Of a stretch of 19,445 nt of DNA, positions 7,510 to 14,894 are shown piece after piece. Below the pieces are notes generated by a model, which did not search any database, was not told the DNA's origin, and was given only the letters and a program-made list of their open reading frames with translations. Every line of letters begins with the position of its first letter. Positions within the stretch are counted from its first letter, which is position 1. The translations under genes were made by a program, and so were the position numbers. The DNA is from Phocaeicola plebeius (GTDB lineage Bacteria > Bacteroidota > Bacteroidia > Bacteroidales > Bacteroidaceae). The DNA is taken from NCBI GenBank assembly GCA_004558305.1, contig SFDG01000044.1, positions 1-19,445 on the forward strand. The letters are read 5' to 3'.

Positions 7510-8682
7510 TTATCCCTTGATGACAGCAACAGGCAGCAAGCGGGTGCGGACCTTGACCAGATCCTGCTCGTTCGCGATGACGGTCTCGATGTCCTTGTAG
7601 GCTCCAGTCGCCTCTTGCATGTCCTCCTGATAGCGGACGGCATGGACGATGCCCTTGGCTTCCAGACGGGCAATCTCCTCCTGCAGGTCGAGGGTCTGCA
7701 TCGCTGCCGTGCGGCTCAATGCCCGGCCTGCCCCATGCGAACAAGAGCAGAAGGAATCGGGATGGCCCAACCCTTCTACGATGTAGGAGGCGGTACCTTG
7801 CGAACCGGGAATGATGCCGACGGTACCCGATGAGGCCTTGGTGGCTCCCTTGCGGTGGACAATGACACGTTCGCCGAAATGTTCTTCCCAGGCAGCATAG
7901 TTGTGGGCGATGTTGATCATCGGTTCGAACATAATGCCCGGTAAAACCTCCGACAGCACTTCCTCTATCCGCAGCATCATCAGCCGACGATTGCACAAAG
8001 CAAAGTCCACACAGAACTCCATCTCCGCCCAGTAGGCCTTGAATTCAGGAGTACGGTAAGGAAGGAAGGCCAAATCCAAGTCCGGAGACACGGAGGAGTA
8101 CCAGCGGGCATTGAGCCGTTGGGCCAACTCGTTATAGTAATCGCCCACCTGCTTGCCGAGGTTACGCGAACCGGAGTGAATCATGATCCACAGGTGGTCC
8201 TCATCGTCCTTCTGCAGTTCGATGAAGTGGTTTCCGCCGCCCAACGTACCGATTTCCTTCATCAAGGCTGTCTGCCGACGCTTGACAATGGTCATTGAAT
8301 CAATGTCATGCCCCACCGGCAGGTACTGAGGATCCTGAGCCACTTTGTGATGGTCCCTTCCCAACGGAATCCGCTTGCGGATGCCCCGCATGATTTCCTT
8401 CCTGAGTACCGTCAGAGGAATGTCACTGACCTTCCAGCTGGTCTTTACAGCACACATACCGCAACCGATATCCACTCCCACTGCATTAGGTATCACTACG
8501 TTCCGACAGGCCAATACGCCCCCGATAGGCATTCCCTTCCCTGCATGTACATCGGGCATGACGGCCAGATGATGGAACAAGAAAGGCAACGTGGAAAGGT
8601 TCTCGATTTGCCGTAAGGCCGACTCTTCCATTTCGTGGGTCCAAATCATGACAGGGTGTCCATTCATTTCTCTTACTTCCAT
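7510..8682 (-). CDS. rtcB: RtcB-family RNA-splicing ligase (390 aa)
   Basis: RtcB joins RNA 2',3'-cyclic phosphate or 3'-phosphate ends to 5'-OH ends with GTP and Mn2+, through a guanylylated histidine. In bacteria it is generally linked to repair of cleaved tRNA or rRNA. All signature motifs are present in order: MPDVHAGKG (42-50), GVDIGCGM with D71 and C74, GTLGGGNHFIE with H151, HSGSRNLG (H169), NIAHNYA (H260), HRKGAT, and SHGAGR (315-320), which contains the histidine expected to carry GMP. The length is close to the usual 400 aa for the short bacterial form. The start at 8682 follows an A-rich leader; Met6 is a possible alternative. It is first in an operon with the gene at 6511-7482. 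The promoter is copy E of the shared element rather than the sigma-54/RtcR arrangement known in enterobacteria. No rtcA is seen. Confidence 0.95.
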   Translation of the reverse strand: MEVREMNGHPVMIWTHEMEESALRQIENLSTLPFLFHHLAVMPDVHAGKGMPIGGVLACRNVVIPNAVGVDIGCGMCAVKTSWKVSDIPLTVLRKEIMRGIRKRIPLGRDHHKVAQDPQYLPVGHDIDSMTIVKRRQTALMKEIGTLGGGNHFIELQKDDEDHLWIMIHSGSRNLGKQVGDYYNELAQRLNARWYSSVSPDLDLAFLPYRTPEFKAYWAEMEFCVDFALCNRRLMMLRIEEVLSEVLPGIMFEPMINIAHNYAAWEEHFGERVIVHRKGATKASSGTVGIIPGSQGTASYIVEGLGHPDSFCSCSHGAGRALSRTAAMQTLDLQEEIARLEAKGIVHAVRYQEDMQEATGAYKDIETVIANEQDLVKVRTRLLPVAVIKG

Positions 8683-8775
8683 ACTTTTTCTTTTTTAAAA
8701 TTCATACTTGATTACTTCGGTGCCATCGCGCAGTCTGCCTCATTCGTCCGGGAGGTTCCCGTCTGAATGACAGTG

Positions 8776-8811
8776 CAAAGTTCTGTCAGTTGTCTGACAA
8801 ATCATGTCCGA
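8776..8811 (-). promoter_or_regulatory. Shared promoter/operator, copy E (rtcB operon)
   Basis: Read on the minus strand: TCGGACA (8811-8805), 5 bp, TGTCAGA (8799-8793). It overlaps TTTG (8801-8798) and is followed after 14 bp by GAACTTTG (8783-8776). A second symmetry, TGTCAG-TTGT-CTGACA (8784-8799), lies inside the spacer. The leader to the rtcB ATG at 8682 is about 85-90 nt and contains a small stem near 8744-8757. No TTTG lies at the usual 19-21 bp spacing. Confidence 0.6.
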
Positions 8812-8864
8812 CCCATGATAAAATCTGTTCAGACAATCGCTCGGGCATCAAATTCTGTGAAACG

Positions 8865-8896
8865 TTTGGAGAAGTCAGGATTATTCCCTATTTTTG
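8865..8896 (+). promoter_or_regulatory. Canonical Bacteroidetes promoter of the Rpn-type nuclease gene
   Basis: TTTG at 8865-8868 and TATTTTTG at 8889-8896 are separated by 20 bp, which fits the standard -33/-7 layout of the primary sigma factor. The ATG at 8925 follows with a leader of about 20 nt. It is a useful contrast to the five 14-bp-spaced promoters of the window. It lacks the TCGGACA/TGTCCGA repeat. Confidence 0.65.
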
Positions 8897-8924
8897 ACCC
8901 GAACAAAACTTAAATTCGGTAAGT

Positions 8925-9818
8925 ATGGCAAAATACCTCAACCCGTTCACCGACATCGGATTCAAACGCATCTTCGGGCAGGAGTTTTCAAAACCGTTGC
9001 TCATCGACTTCCTCAACAACCTGTTGGAGGGAGAGAAGAAGATTGTGGAACTAAAATTTCTTGACAAGGAACAGCCTGCCGTATACGAAGGAGACCGATC
9101 ACTTATTTATGATATCTATTGTACAACGGAGAAGGGAGAGAACATCATCGTAGAGATGCAGAATAGGGAACAGCCTTTTTTCAAGAAAAGGAGTATCTAC
9201 TATATCGCGGAATCCATTGCACGGCAGGGAGAGAAAGGCCCCGAATGGAGGTACAGCATCAAGGCCGTCTACCTCGTGGCTTTCCTCAATTTCTCGTTGG
9301 AAGACATCGGGGAAAAGTTCCGTACGGATGTGGCACTGATGGACATGCAGTCGAAGGAGCTGTTTTCACAGGACATGAGACTCATCTACCTGCAGCTGCC
9401 ACACTTCAAAAAAGGAGCGGAAGAATGTGAAAATGATTTTGAACGTTGGATTTATGTCTTGAAAAATATGGAAACTTTTAACAGATTACCCTGGGCGGCA
9501 CAGAATCAGGTATTCCAGAGACTGGCAGAAATAGCAGACCTTGGAGCCCTCACCAAGGAAGAACGGATGAAATACGACGAAGGGTTGAGAAAGTACCGCG
9601 ACACGCTCTGTGTCATGGAGGGTGCTGTCATGAAAGGAAGAGCAGAAGGAAGAGCAGAAGGAAGAGCAGAAGGTAAAGCAGAGGGCACTGAATTAGAAAA
9701 GCAAGCAACTATACAACGATTGCTTGCTGCGGAAATAGATTTGAGCACCATCGCCATTGCTACGGGAATGACCCTTCAGGAGGTGGAGGAGGCAGCGGCC
9801 CGTCTTCTTGAAAAATAA
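8925..9818 (+). CDS. Rpn-family recombination-promoting nuclease / PD-(D/E)XK 'transposase' (297 aa)
   Basis: The opening YLNPFTDIGFKRIFGQE with the following LIDFLNNLL is the hallmark of this family, usually annotated as PD-(D/E)XK nuclease family transposase. Active-site residues are visible: D63 in IYDIYC and E77-x-Q79 in IIVEMQ, the E-x-Q variant of the motif. Rpn proteins in E. coli are DNA endonucleases that promote RecA-independent recombination. The C-terminal tail holds a GRAEGRAEGRAEGKAEG stretch (238-254), encoded by 12-bp direct repeats, followed by a helical segment (IQRLLAAEIDLSTIAIATGM...) typical of these proteins. No inverted terminal repeats or target duplications are visible around it, so it is not part of a recognisable insertion sequence here. 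Promoter at 8865-8896; the next gene starts 22 bp after its stop. Confidence 0.88.
   Translation: MAKYLNPFTDIGFKRIFGQEFSKPLLIDFLNNLLEGEKKIVELKFLDKEQPAVYEGDRSLIYDIYCTTEKGENIIVEMQNREQPFFKKRSIYYIAESIARQGEKGPEWRYSIKAVYLVAFLNFSLEDIGEKFRTDVALMDMQSKELFSQDMRLIYLQLPHFKKGAEECENDFERWIYVLKNMETFNRLPWAAQNQVFQRLAEIADLGALTKEERMKYDEGLRKYRDTLCVMEGAVMKGRAEGRAEGRAEGKAEGTELEKQATIQRLLAAEIDLSTIAIATGMTLQEVEEAAARLLEK
9636..9683 (+). repeat. 12-bp in-frame tandem repeat encoding GRAE units
   Basis: Three identical copies of GGAAGAGCAGAA (9636-9647, 9648-9659, 9660-9671) are followed by one diverged copy (9672-9683). The unit is a multiple of three, so gain or loss of a copy would change tail length without a frameshift. 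Confidence 0.9.
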
Positions 9819-9840
9819 AAAAGGAACCACAGAAGATCTT

Positions 9841-10389
9841 ATGGACTGGAGAAAACGGCTGGACCGGAAACTGAGTATGGATGATATCCATGAACTTTGT
9901 TTCCTTACCCAAAGCGCAGAAAACGACAGACGAAAGGAGGAACTGTATGGATGGATTTCAGATGCGGATGCGCGCATCGCGTCGAATGCCCTGTGGGTGT
10001 TCACTCATTTCGCCCTTGCCGACAACCGGTGGCTCTATGCCAAACACGATGACCTGATAGACCGGGTGCTGACAGAAACGAATACGACCAAGCGGCGTCT
10101 GTTGCTGCTTCTGCTGTACAGGCAGCCGTTTGACCCGACGCACCTCCGTACGGACTTTCTGGACTTCTGCCTTCGGAAGATAACCTCCTGTACCGAACCG
10201 TACGGAGTACGTGCCCTGTGCATGAAACTGGCATACGAGCAGTGCCGTTTCTACCCGGAGTTAATAGAAGAGCTGAGAACCGGACTGGAACTGCTGGCGG
10301 ACGAGCCGCTCTCTCCCGGACTGTTGTCAGCACGACGACAGGTCTTAAAACAGATTATGACTAATCGATGGAAGAATGAACGGACTTGA
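9841..10389 (+). CDS. Small all-helical (HEAT-like) protein, function unknown (182 aa)
   Basis: I cannot name a family with certainty. The sequence is a run of amphipathic helices with HEAT/ARM-like spacing: DARIASNALWVFTHFA (about residues 40-56), TKRRLLLLLLYRQPF, YGVRALCMKLAYEQCRFYPELIEELRTGLELL. That suggests a small solenoid used as a binding scaffold. There is no signal peptide or TM segment. A TTG start at 9808 is possible but would overlap the upstream stop; the ATG at 9841 starts MDWRKRLDRKLSMDD and is preferred. Its 3' end overlaps the hemW start by 14 bp, so the two are translationally linked, and together with the Rpn gene they form a likely operon. Confidence 0.7.
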   Translation: MDWRKRLDRKLSMDDIHELCFLTQSAENDRRKEELYGWISDADARIASNALWVFTHFALADNRWLYAKHDDLIDRVLTETNTTKRRLLLLLLYRQPFDPTHLRTDFLDFCLRKITSCTEPYGVRALCMKLAYEQCRFYPELIEELRTGLELLADEPLSPGLLSARRQVLKQIMTNRWKNERT

Positions 10390-11554
10390 ACCTTGCCGGC
10401 CTGATGTACCCTCCGCCACTGCCGGCATCTATCTCCACATTCCTTTTTGCCAACGGAGGTGTATCTATTGCGACTTCTTCTCATCGACCGACAGCGGGAA
10501 GAAGGCGGAGTATGTTGATGCCTTGTGCCGGGAACTGGTACTGAGGAAAGGGTACCTGAACGGAAGAACAATCGCTACCGTCTACTTCGGAGGAGGTACT
10601 CCTTCCCAACTGGCGGCTACGGATTTCCAGCGTATCTTCGATACTATCCATACTCACTTTACGGTGTGTCCTTCTGCGGAAATCACGCTGGAGGCGAATC
10701 CGGACGACCTGACAGAAGCCTACCTGAAATCGCTTTCCTCCTTGCCTTTCAACCGCTTGAGCATGGGAATCCAGACTTTCCACGAGGAAACACTCCGCCT
10801 GCTCCGTCGGCGACATACGGCAGCCCAGGCAATAGCGGCTTTCCATCGCTGCCGGCAAGCGGGATTCCACAACCTCAGCATCGACCTGATGTATGGGTTG
10901 CCAGGAGAAACGCAGGAGCGTTGGGAGGCAGACCTGCAGCAGGCACTGGAGCTACAACCGGAACATATATCGGCTTACCATCTCATCTACGAAGAAGGTA
11001 CGGCCCTCTGGCAACTGCGCGAGCAGCATCGCGTAAGTGAAGCGGACGAAGAACTGAGCCTGAGTCTGTTCAAACAGCTCATCCATCGGCTCCGCGAGAA
11101 CGGCTACGAACAGTATGAAATCTCCAACTTCTGCCGGCCCGGATTTCCTTCCCGCCACAACTCCAGTTATTGGGACGGCACGCCTTACTTGGGATGCGGG
11201 GCGGCCGCCCATTCGTTCGACGGGACTTCCCGCCAATGGAACGTGGCTTCCATCGACGGGTATATACAGGGTATCCGGAAAGGTGTTCCAGACACGGAGC
11301 GTGAAGAACTGGACCTGGCTACCCGTTACAACGACTGTATCGTGACGGCTATGCGAACACGCCGGGGCATTTCCTTGTCCCGACTGCGACAGGAGTTCGG
11401 CAAGGAACTGGCTGACTATTGCCTGAAAATGGCTCGGCAGCACTTGGAGCAGGGTACGCTTGAAATCAGCAATGACCGGCTCCGGCTTACGGAAGAGGGA
11501 ATTTTCGTTTCGGATGGTATCATGAGTGATATGATGTTTGTAAATGAAGAATGA
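10376..11554 (+). CDS. hemW: HemW, radical SAM heme chaperone (formerly HemN-like) (392 aa)
   Basis: HemW binds heme and an iron-sulfur cluster and delivers heme to target proteins; it lacks coproporphyrinogen dehydrogenase activity in characterised cases. The radical SAM cluster motif is C25-x3-C29-x2-C32 in HIPFCQRRCIYCDFFS. Further landmarks are YFGGGTPS, LEANPDDL, LSMGIQTFHEETL, LSIDLMYGLPGET and YEISNFCRPGFPSRHNSSYW, whose HNxxYW separates HemW from true HemN. A C-terminal HTH-like segment (about 335-380) is present. The length is normal for the family. It overlaps the upstream small helical gene by 14 bp. The last codons (Asn-Glu-Glu-stop) are written by the first copy of a 14-bp tandem repeat, so the C-terminal end may have been altered by repeat expansion. 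Confidence 0.93.
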   Translation: MNGLEPCRPDVPSATAGIYLHIPFCQRRCIYCDFFSSTDSGKKAEYVDALCRELVLRKGYLNGRTIATVYFGGGTPSQLAATDFQRIFDTIHTHFTVCPSAEITLEANPDDLTEAYLKSLSSLPFNRLSMGIQTFHEETLRLLRRRHTAAQAIAAFHRCRQAGFHNLSIDLMYGLPGETQERWEADLQQALELQPEHISAYHLIYEEGTALWQLREQHRVSEADEELSLSLFKQLIHRLRENGYEQYEISNFCRPGFPSRHNSSYWDGTPYLGCGAAAHSFDGTSRQWNVASIDGYIQGIRKGVPDTEREELDLATRYNDCIVTAMRTRRGISLSRLRQEFGKELADYCLKMARQHLEQGTLEISNDRLRLTEEGIFVSDGIMSDMMFVNEE

Positions 11555-11580
11555 AAAATGAAGAATGGGGAATGAAGAAT
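11543..11580 (+). repeat. 14-bp tandem repeat at the hemW 3' end
   Basis: AATGAAGAAT occurs at 11543, 11557 and 11571, an exact 14-bp period, with spacers GAAA and GGGG. The first copy contains the hemW stop codon. Similar AATGAAGAATGAAA-like strings recur between genes in Bacteroides genomes as far as I recall, but I cannot verify this here. Confidence 0.8.
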
Positions 11581-11641
11581 CATCCTGGACAGTAGGGAGG
11601 GAGCCGTGGAATTTCGGCTCTCCGCTATTATCCAGGATGAT
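11579..11641. terminator. Large hairpin between convergent hemW and glmM
   Basis: The outer arms ATCATCCTGGA (11579-11589) and TCCAGGATGAT (11631-11641) are perfect complements over 11 bp. An inner stem, GAGCCG (11601-11606) with CGGCTC (11615-11620), sits within. It lies between two converging genes and is symmetric, so it probably serves both strands as a transcription end. Confidence 0.65.
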
Positions 11642-11669
11642 GTATATCGGCGTTACAGTCTGTCAGTGA

Positions 11670-13058
11670 TTACTTGGCGAGACTGTAGACGATGTCCATT
11701 ATCTGCTTGCCGAGTTCGTCTGCTGCTTCCATGGTGGCAGCTTCTGAGTACACGCGGATAATCGGTTCGGTGTTACTCTTGCGCAAATGTACCCATTTGT
11801 CAGGGAAGTCAATCTTTACACCATCGATGTCATTGATTTCTTCGTTCTTGTACAGATCCTTCACCTTCAAAAGGATAGCGTCCACATCCGTATCAGGAGT
11901 CAGGTCGATGCGGTTCTTGGCGATGCAATAGTTCGGGTAAGAAGCACGCAGTTCGCTCACCTTCTTGCCTTCATGGGCCAGATGGCTCAGGAAAAGTGCG
12001 ATACCTACCAGGGCATCACGGCCATAGTGCGATTCGGGATAGATGACTCCGCCGTTGCCTTCACCGCCGATGACCGCGTTGACAGCCTTCATCTTGGTCG
12101 TTACGTTCACTTCACCTACTGCCGATGCAGAATATTCCTGACCATACTTGCGGGTCACATCGCGCAGGGCACGGGTAGAACTGAGGTTGGACACGGTATT
12201 GCCCGGTGTGTGCTTCAGTACATAGTCGGCTACTGTTACCAATGTATATTCTTCCCCATACATTTTTCCGTCTTCACAGATCAGTGCCAGACGATCCACA
12301 TCCGGGTCGACTACGAAAGCAACGTCATTCTCACCCTTCTTCATCAGGGTCATGATGTCGCCGAGGTTCTTCTCCAGCGGTTCCGGATTGTGCTGGAAGT
12401 CACCCGTCGGTTCGCAGTAGAGCTTCTCCACGTGCTGTACACCCAGCTGTTCGAGCAGCTGCGGAAGGATGACACCGCCGACAGAGTTCACACAGTCGAT
12501 GGCTACACGGAAATTGGCACGACGGATAGCTTCCACATCCACCAGCTTCAGGGCCAAGACACTGTCGATGTGACGCTGGTTGAAGGAATCGTCTTCACGA
12601 TACTTGCCGATATGGTCAATGTCTGCATATTCGAAAGCCTCAGCAGCCGCAATGCGCAATACTTCATTGCCTTCGGCAGCATTCAGGAACTCTCCATGTT
12701 CGTTGAGCAGTTTCAGTGCATTCCACTGCCGCGGGTTGTGACTGGCAGTCAAAATGATACCGCCACATGCACCTTCCATGGTCACGGCCAGTTCGGTGGT
12801 CGGAGTGGAAGCCAGGCCGATGTTCACCACATCGAAGCCCATTCCCATCAGGGTGCCGCACACCACGTTCTTTACCATCTCGCCCGAGATACGGGCATCA
12901 CGACCCACCACAATCTTGTTCGACTGGACAGTGGTTGTCTTACGAATCAGCGTAGCATATGCTGAAGTGAACTTCACGATGTCAAGCGGGTTCAGACCGT
13001 CGCCCGCATGCCCTCCAATAGTACCGCGAATACCGGAAATAGATTTGATTAATGTCAT
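11670..13058 (-). CDS. glmM: Phosphoglucosamine mutase-type alpha-D-phosphohexomutase (462 aa)
   Basis: The enzyme should interconvert glucosamine-6-P and glucosamine-1-P for UDP-GlcNAc, peptidoglycan and LPS synthesis, in the cytoplasm. All four phosphohexomutase signatures are seen: the phosphoserine loop TASHNP (S106), metal loop DPDVDR (251-256), sugar loop GGEGNGG (331-337) and phosphate-binding RKSNTEP (426-432). The last two differ from textbook bacterial GlmM (sugar loop GEQSGH-like, RPSGTEP), so the substrate is less certain than the fold; phosphomannomutase or phosphoglucomutase activity cannot be excluded. The length fits. It is last in the leftward rpe-comEC-nrnA-DUF4827-glmM operon, 10 bp after the lipoprotein gene, and ends before the shared hairpin with hemW. 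Confidence 0.88.
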   Translation of the reverse strand: MTLIKSISGIRGTIGGHAGDGLNPLDIVKFTSAYATLIRKTTTVQSNKIVVGRDARISGEMVKNVVCGTLMGMGFDVVNIGLASTPTTELAVTMEGACGGIILTASHNPRQWNALKLLNEHGEFLNAAEGNEVLRIAAAEAFEYADIDHIGKYREDDSFNQRHIDSVLALKLVDVEAIRRANFRVAIDCVNSVGGVILPQLLEQLGVQHVEKLYCEPTGDFQHNPEPLEKNLGDIMTLMKKGENDVAFVVDPDVDRLALICEDGKMYGEEYTLVTVADYVLKHTPGNTVSNLSSTRALRDVTRKYGQEYSASAVGEVNVTTKMKAVNAVIGGEGNGGVIYPESHYGRDALVGIALFLSHLAHEGKKVSELRASYPNYCIAKNRIDLTPDTDVDAILLKVKDLYKNEEINDIDGVKIDFPDKWVHLRKSNTEPIIRVYSEAATMEAADELGKQIMDIVYSLAK

Positions 13059-13068
13059 AATAAGTTAA

Positions 13069-13728
13069 TTATTTACCAAGGTTATATGTTATCTCATAAT
13101 AGGCAGGATATACGTATTGGGACGCCTGGTAGGTACCCTGGCTGTGGGGGACGATGAGGCGCACCCGGGCCACGTCCTCTGCCGACTGCGTGCGCTGGGG
13201 ACGCAGGTACTTGAGGGGCAGCAGCCAACCGGTCGGCACAGAAGCACTCTGGTAGTAGCTGTACATCAGCGAATAGCCCTGGAAGGTCCCCGAATAGGTA
13301 TTGTTGCTCACCGTCACCTTGTATTCCTCGGGTTGCGACAGGTAGGACGAGTTGACGATGTGCATGTTCGCCAACAGGGTGTCACCCTTCGTGAACAGGT
13401 CAGACCGTTCCTGGATGGCCACCTCCACAAAGCGGGACAGCAACTGATAATACCCGTCGGGCAGACGGGTTTCGGCCTTTCCGCGCTGCAGAATGTTCAT
13501 ATAGACCCCCGACTCCTCGAACAACACATACTCGTTCTCCTTCGTCAAGGTGTCCTGGTCGTAGAATTCCTTTTCCGTGATGACCTTGATGTCATTCTCC
13601 AGGATAAACGCATTGATGGCATCCGCCTCTTCTTCCTTCATCTCGGCATAGGTCTTTCCGTTGTTACAACTCTGCAGACCAGCTGCCATGACCAGCAGAA
13701 GCATCCATATATACTTCACTTCTTTCAT
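13069..13728 (-). CDS. DUF4827-type lipoprotein (219 aa)
   Basis: From the ATG at 13728 the product begins MKEVKYIWMLLLVMAAGLQSC, a lipoprotein signal with lipobox LQSC and Cys21, so the protein is lipid-anchored in the envelope. A longer frame to 13809 would place a basic stretch ahead of the signal and was rejected. The mature part has NGKTYAEMKEEEADAINAFI, a conserved start in Bacteroidales proteins called DUF4827, then a beta-rich body resembling the FKBP-type fold, with GTFQGYSLMYSYYQSASVPTGWLLPLKYLRP. No catalytic residues can be assigned. It lies between nrnA (88-bp gap) and glmM (10-bp gap) in the same operon; conserved position next to these housekeeping genes suggests an envelope role. 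Confidence 0.82.
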   Translation of the reverse strand: MKEVKYIWMLLLVMAAGLQSCNNGKTYAEMKEEEADAINAFILENDIKVITEKEFYDQDTLTKENEYVLFEESGVYMNILQRGKAETRLPDGYYQLLSRFVEVAIQERSDLFTKGDTLLANMHIVNSSYLSQPEEYKVTVSNNTYSGTFQGYSLMYSYYQSASVPTGWLLPLKYLRPQRTQSAEDVARVRLIVPHSQGTYQASQYVYPAYYEITYNLGK

Positions 13729-13756
13729 TTCTATGTTATTGGAATGGTTTATTTGG

Positions 13757-13764
13757 CAAAAGTA
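13757..13764 (-). promoter_or_regulatory. Possible internal -7 box before the DUF4827 gene
   Basis: TACTTTTG on the minus strand lies 28 bp before the ATG at 13728, in the longest gap inside the operon. No TTTG is found at the expected distance upstream, so support is limited to the -7 match. Confidence 0.3.
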
Positions 13765-13816
13765 ATAAATTGCTTTGGTTCGCTTTCGCTTTTTTATGGA
13801 AATAATCAATAAATAA

Positions 13817-14854
13817 CTAATTTTTCAACAGTTGTTCCTCATAGCGTATCAACGCCCGCTTGAAGACCTCTATCGCTTCGTCCATGGTGCCGTAGAATTC
13901 ACCGCCCGAGGCATTGAGATGACCGCCGCCGTTGAAGAACTCGGCCGCCACCTGGTTGCAGGGGAACGCCCCCACCGAACGCAGCGACACCTTGATCATC
14001 GGCTTCTCGGTGTCTTCACGCAGGAAGGCGGAAAAACAGATGCCCTTCATCTGCAGGGGGATATTGACAAAACCTTCCGTATCGCCTTTCACATAGTGGA
14101 ACTTCGACTGCTCGGCTTTGGAGAGGCAGATCAGGGCCGAACGGAACTGGGGGAAGACCACCATCTTCTCGTACAATACAAATCCCATCAGGCGCAGACG
14201 GCCTTCGGAATAGGTATTGAACACCTTGCGGTAAATCTCATCCTTGTCGATACCCTTCGAAAGCAGCTCACTGATGATGAAATAGATCTGACGGTCGTTC
14301 GAGTTGTAGGTGAAACCGCCCGTATCGGTCATCATGCCGGCATAGATGCACTGCGCTCCTTCCAGCGTGATGTCCTCGAAATAGCCCAACCGGCAGATGA
14401 GGCGGAACACCAGCTCGGAAGTGGAAGAAATCTGGGGATGCGAGATGATGACATCACAGAATTCACCCGGATAAAGATGATGGTCGACCAGCAGCTTCTT
14501 GCACTTGGCTGCCTCTACGGGACGGGCCACCGCATCAATGCGGCTCAGTACGTTGAAGTCGAGACAGCAGATCAGGTCAGCTTCCCCAATCAGCTGGTTG
14601 GCAAAATCGGTATAGCGGTCGTATCGCACAATGTCCTTGGCACCGGGCATCCAGCGCAGGAAATCCGGGAAGGCATTGGGCACCACCACATGGACATTCT
14701 TGCCCTGCGTCTCCAGGAAATGAAGCAGTCCCAAGGAAGAGCCGATGGCATCTCCATCGGGCGAAACATGCGTCACAATCACTATCTTCTCGGCATCATC
14801 GAAGAGCTTGCCGGCTTTTTCCACATTGGACGGAAGGATAACTTTTTCTAACAT
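13817..14854 (-). CDS. nrnA: NrnA-type DHH phosphoesterase: nanoRNase / pAp phosphatase (345 aa)
   Basis: NrnA proteins degrade 2-5 nt RNA fragments and many also dephosphorylate 3'-phosphoadenosine 5'-phosphate. The DHH domain motifs appear in order: THVSPDGDAIGSS (28-40, D33 and D35), CCLDFN (D99), LLVDHHLYPG (D124-H125-H126) and DTGGF. The C-terminal DHHA1 domain carries the substrate loop NGGGHLNASGG. These are the expected Mn2+ ligands and RNA-binding glycines. The length is typical. The ATG at 14854 gives MLEKVILPSN. It lies 40 bp after comEC on the same strand; a TACATTTG (minus, 14890-14883) in that gap could be a weak extra promoter. Confidence 0.93.
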   Translation of the reverse strand: MLEKVILPSNVEKAGKLFDDAEKIVIVTHVSPDGDAIGSSLGLLHFLETQGKNVHVVVPNAFPDFLRWMPGAKDIVRYDRYTDFANQLIGEADLICCLDFNVLSRIDAVARPVEAAKCKKLLVDHHLYPGEFCDVIISHPQISSTSELVFRLICRLGYFEDITLEGAQCIYAGMMTDTGGFTYNSNDRQIYFIISELLSKGIDKDEIYRKVFNTYSEGRLRLMGFVLYEKMVVFPQFRSALICLSKAEQSKFHYVKGDTEGFVNIPLQMKGICFSAFLREDTEKPMIKVSLRSVGAFPCNQVAAEFFNGGGHLNASGGEFYGTMDEAIEVFKRALIRYEEQLLKN

Positions 14855-14894
14855 ATTCTATATATTCCAATAAATTCAGGGACAAATGTACAAC

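Noticed and set aside
9808..9840. TTG start for the small helical protein
   Set aside because: It overlaps the stop of the Rpn gene and adds a lysine-rich, non-conserved-looking leader; the ATG at 9841 gives a natural start.
11787..12965. Open frame of 392 codons antisense to glmM
   Set aside because: It is the mirror of a clearly conserved phosphohexomutase. The translation has no family motifs, and long antisense frames are expected with this codon bias.
13832..14851. Open frame of 339 codons antisense to nrnA
   Set aside because: It coincides almost exactly with nrnA, whose DHH motifs are unambiguous on the minus strand.
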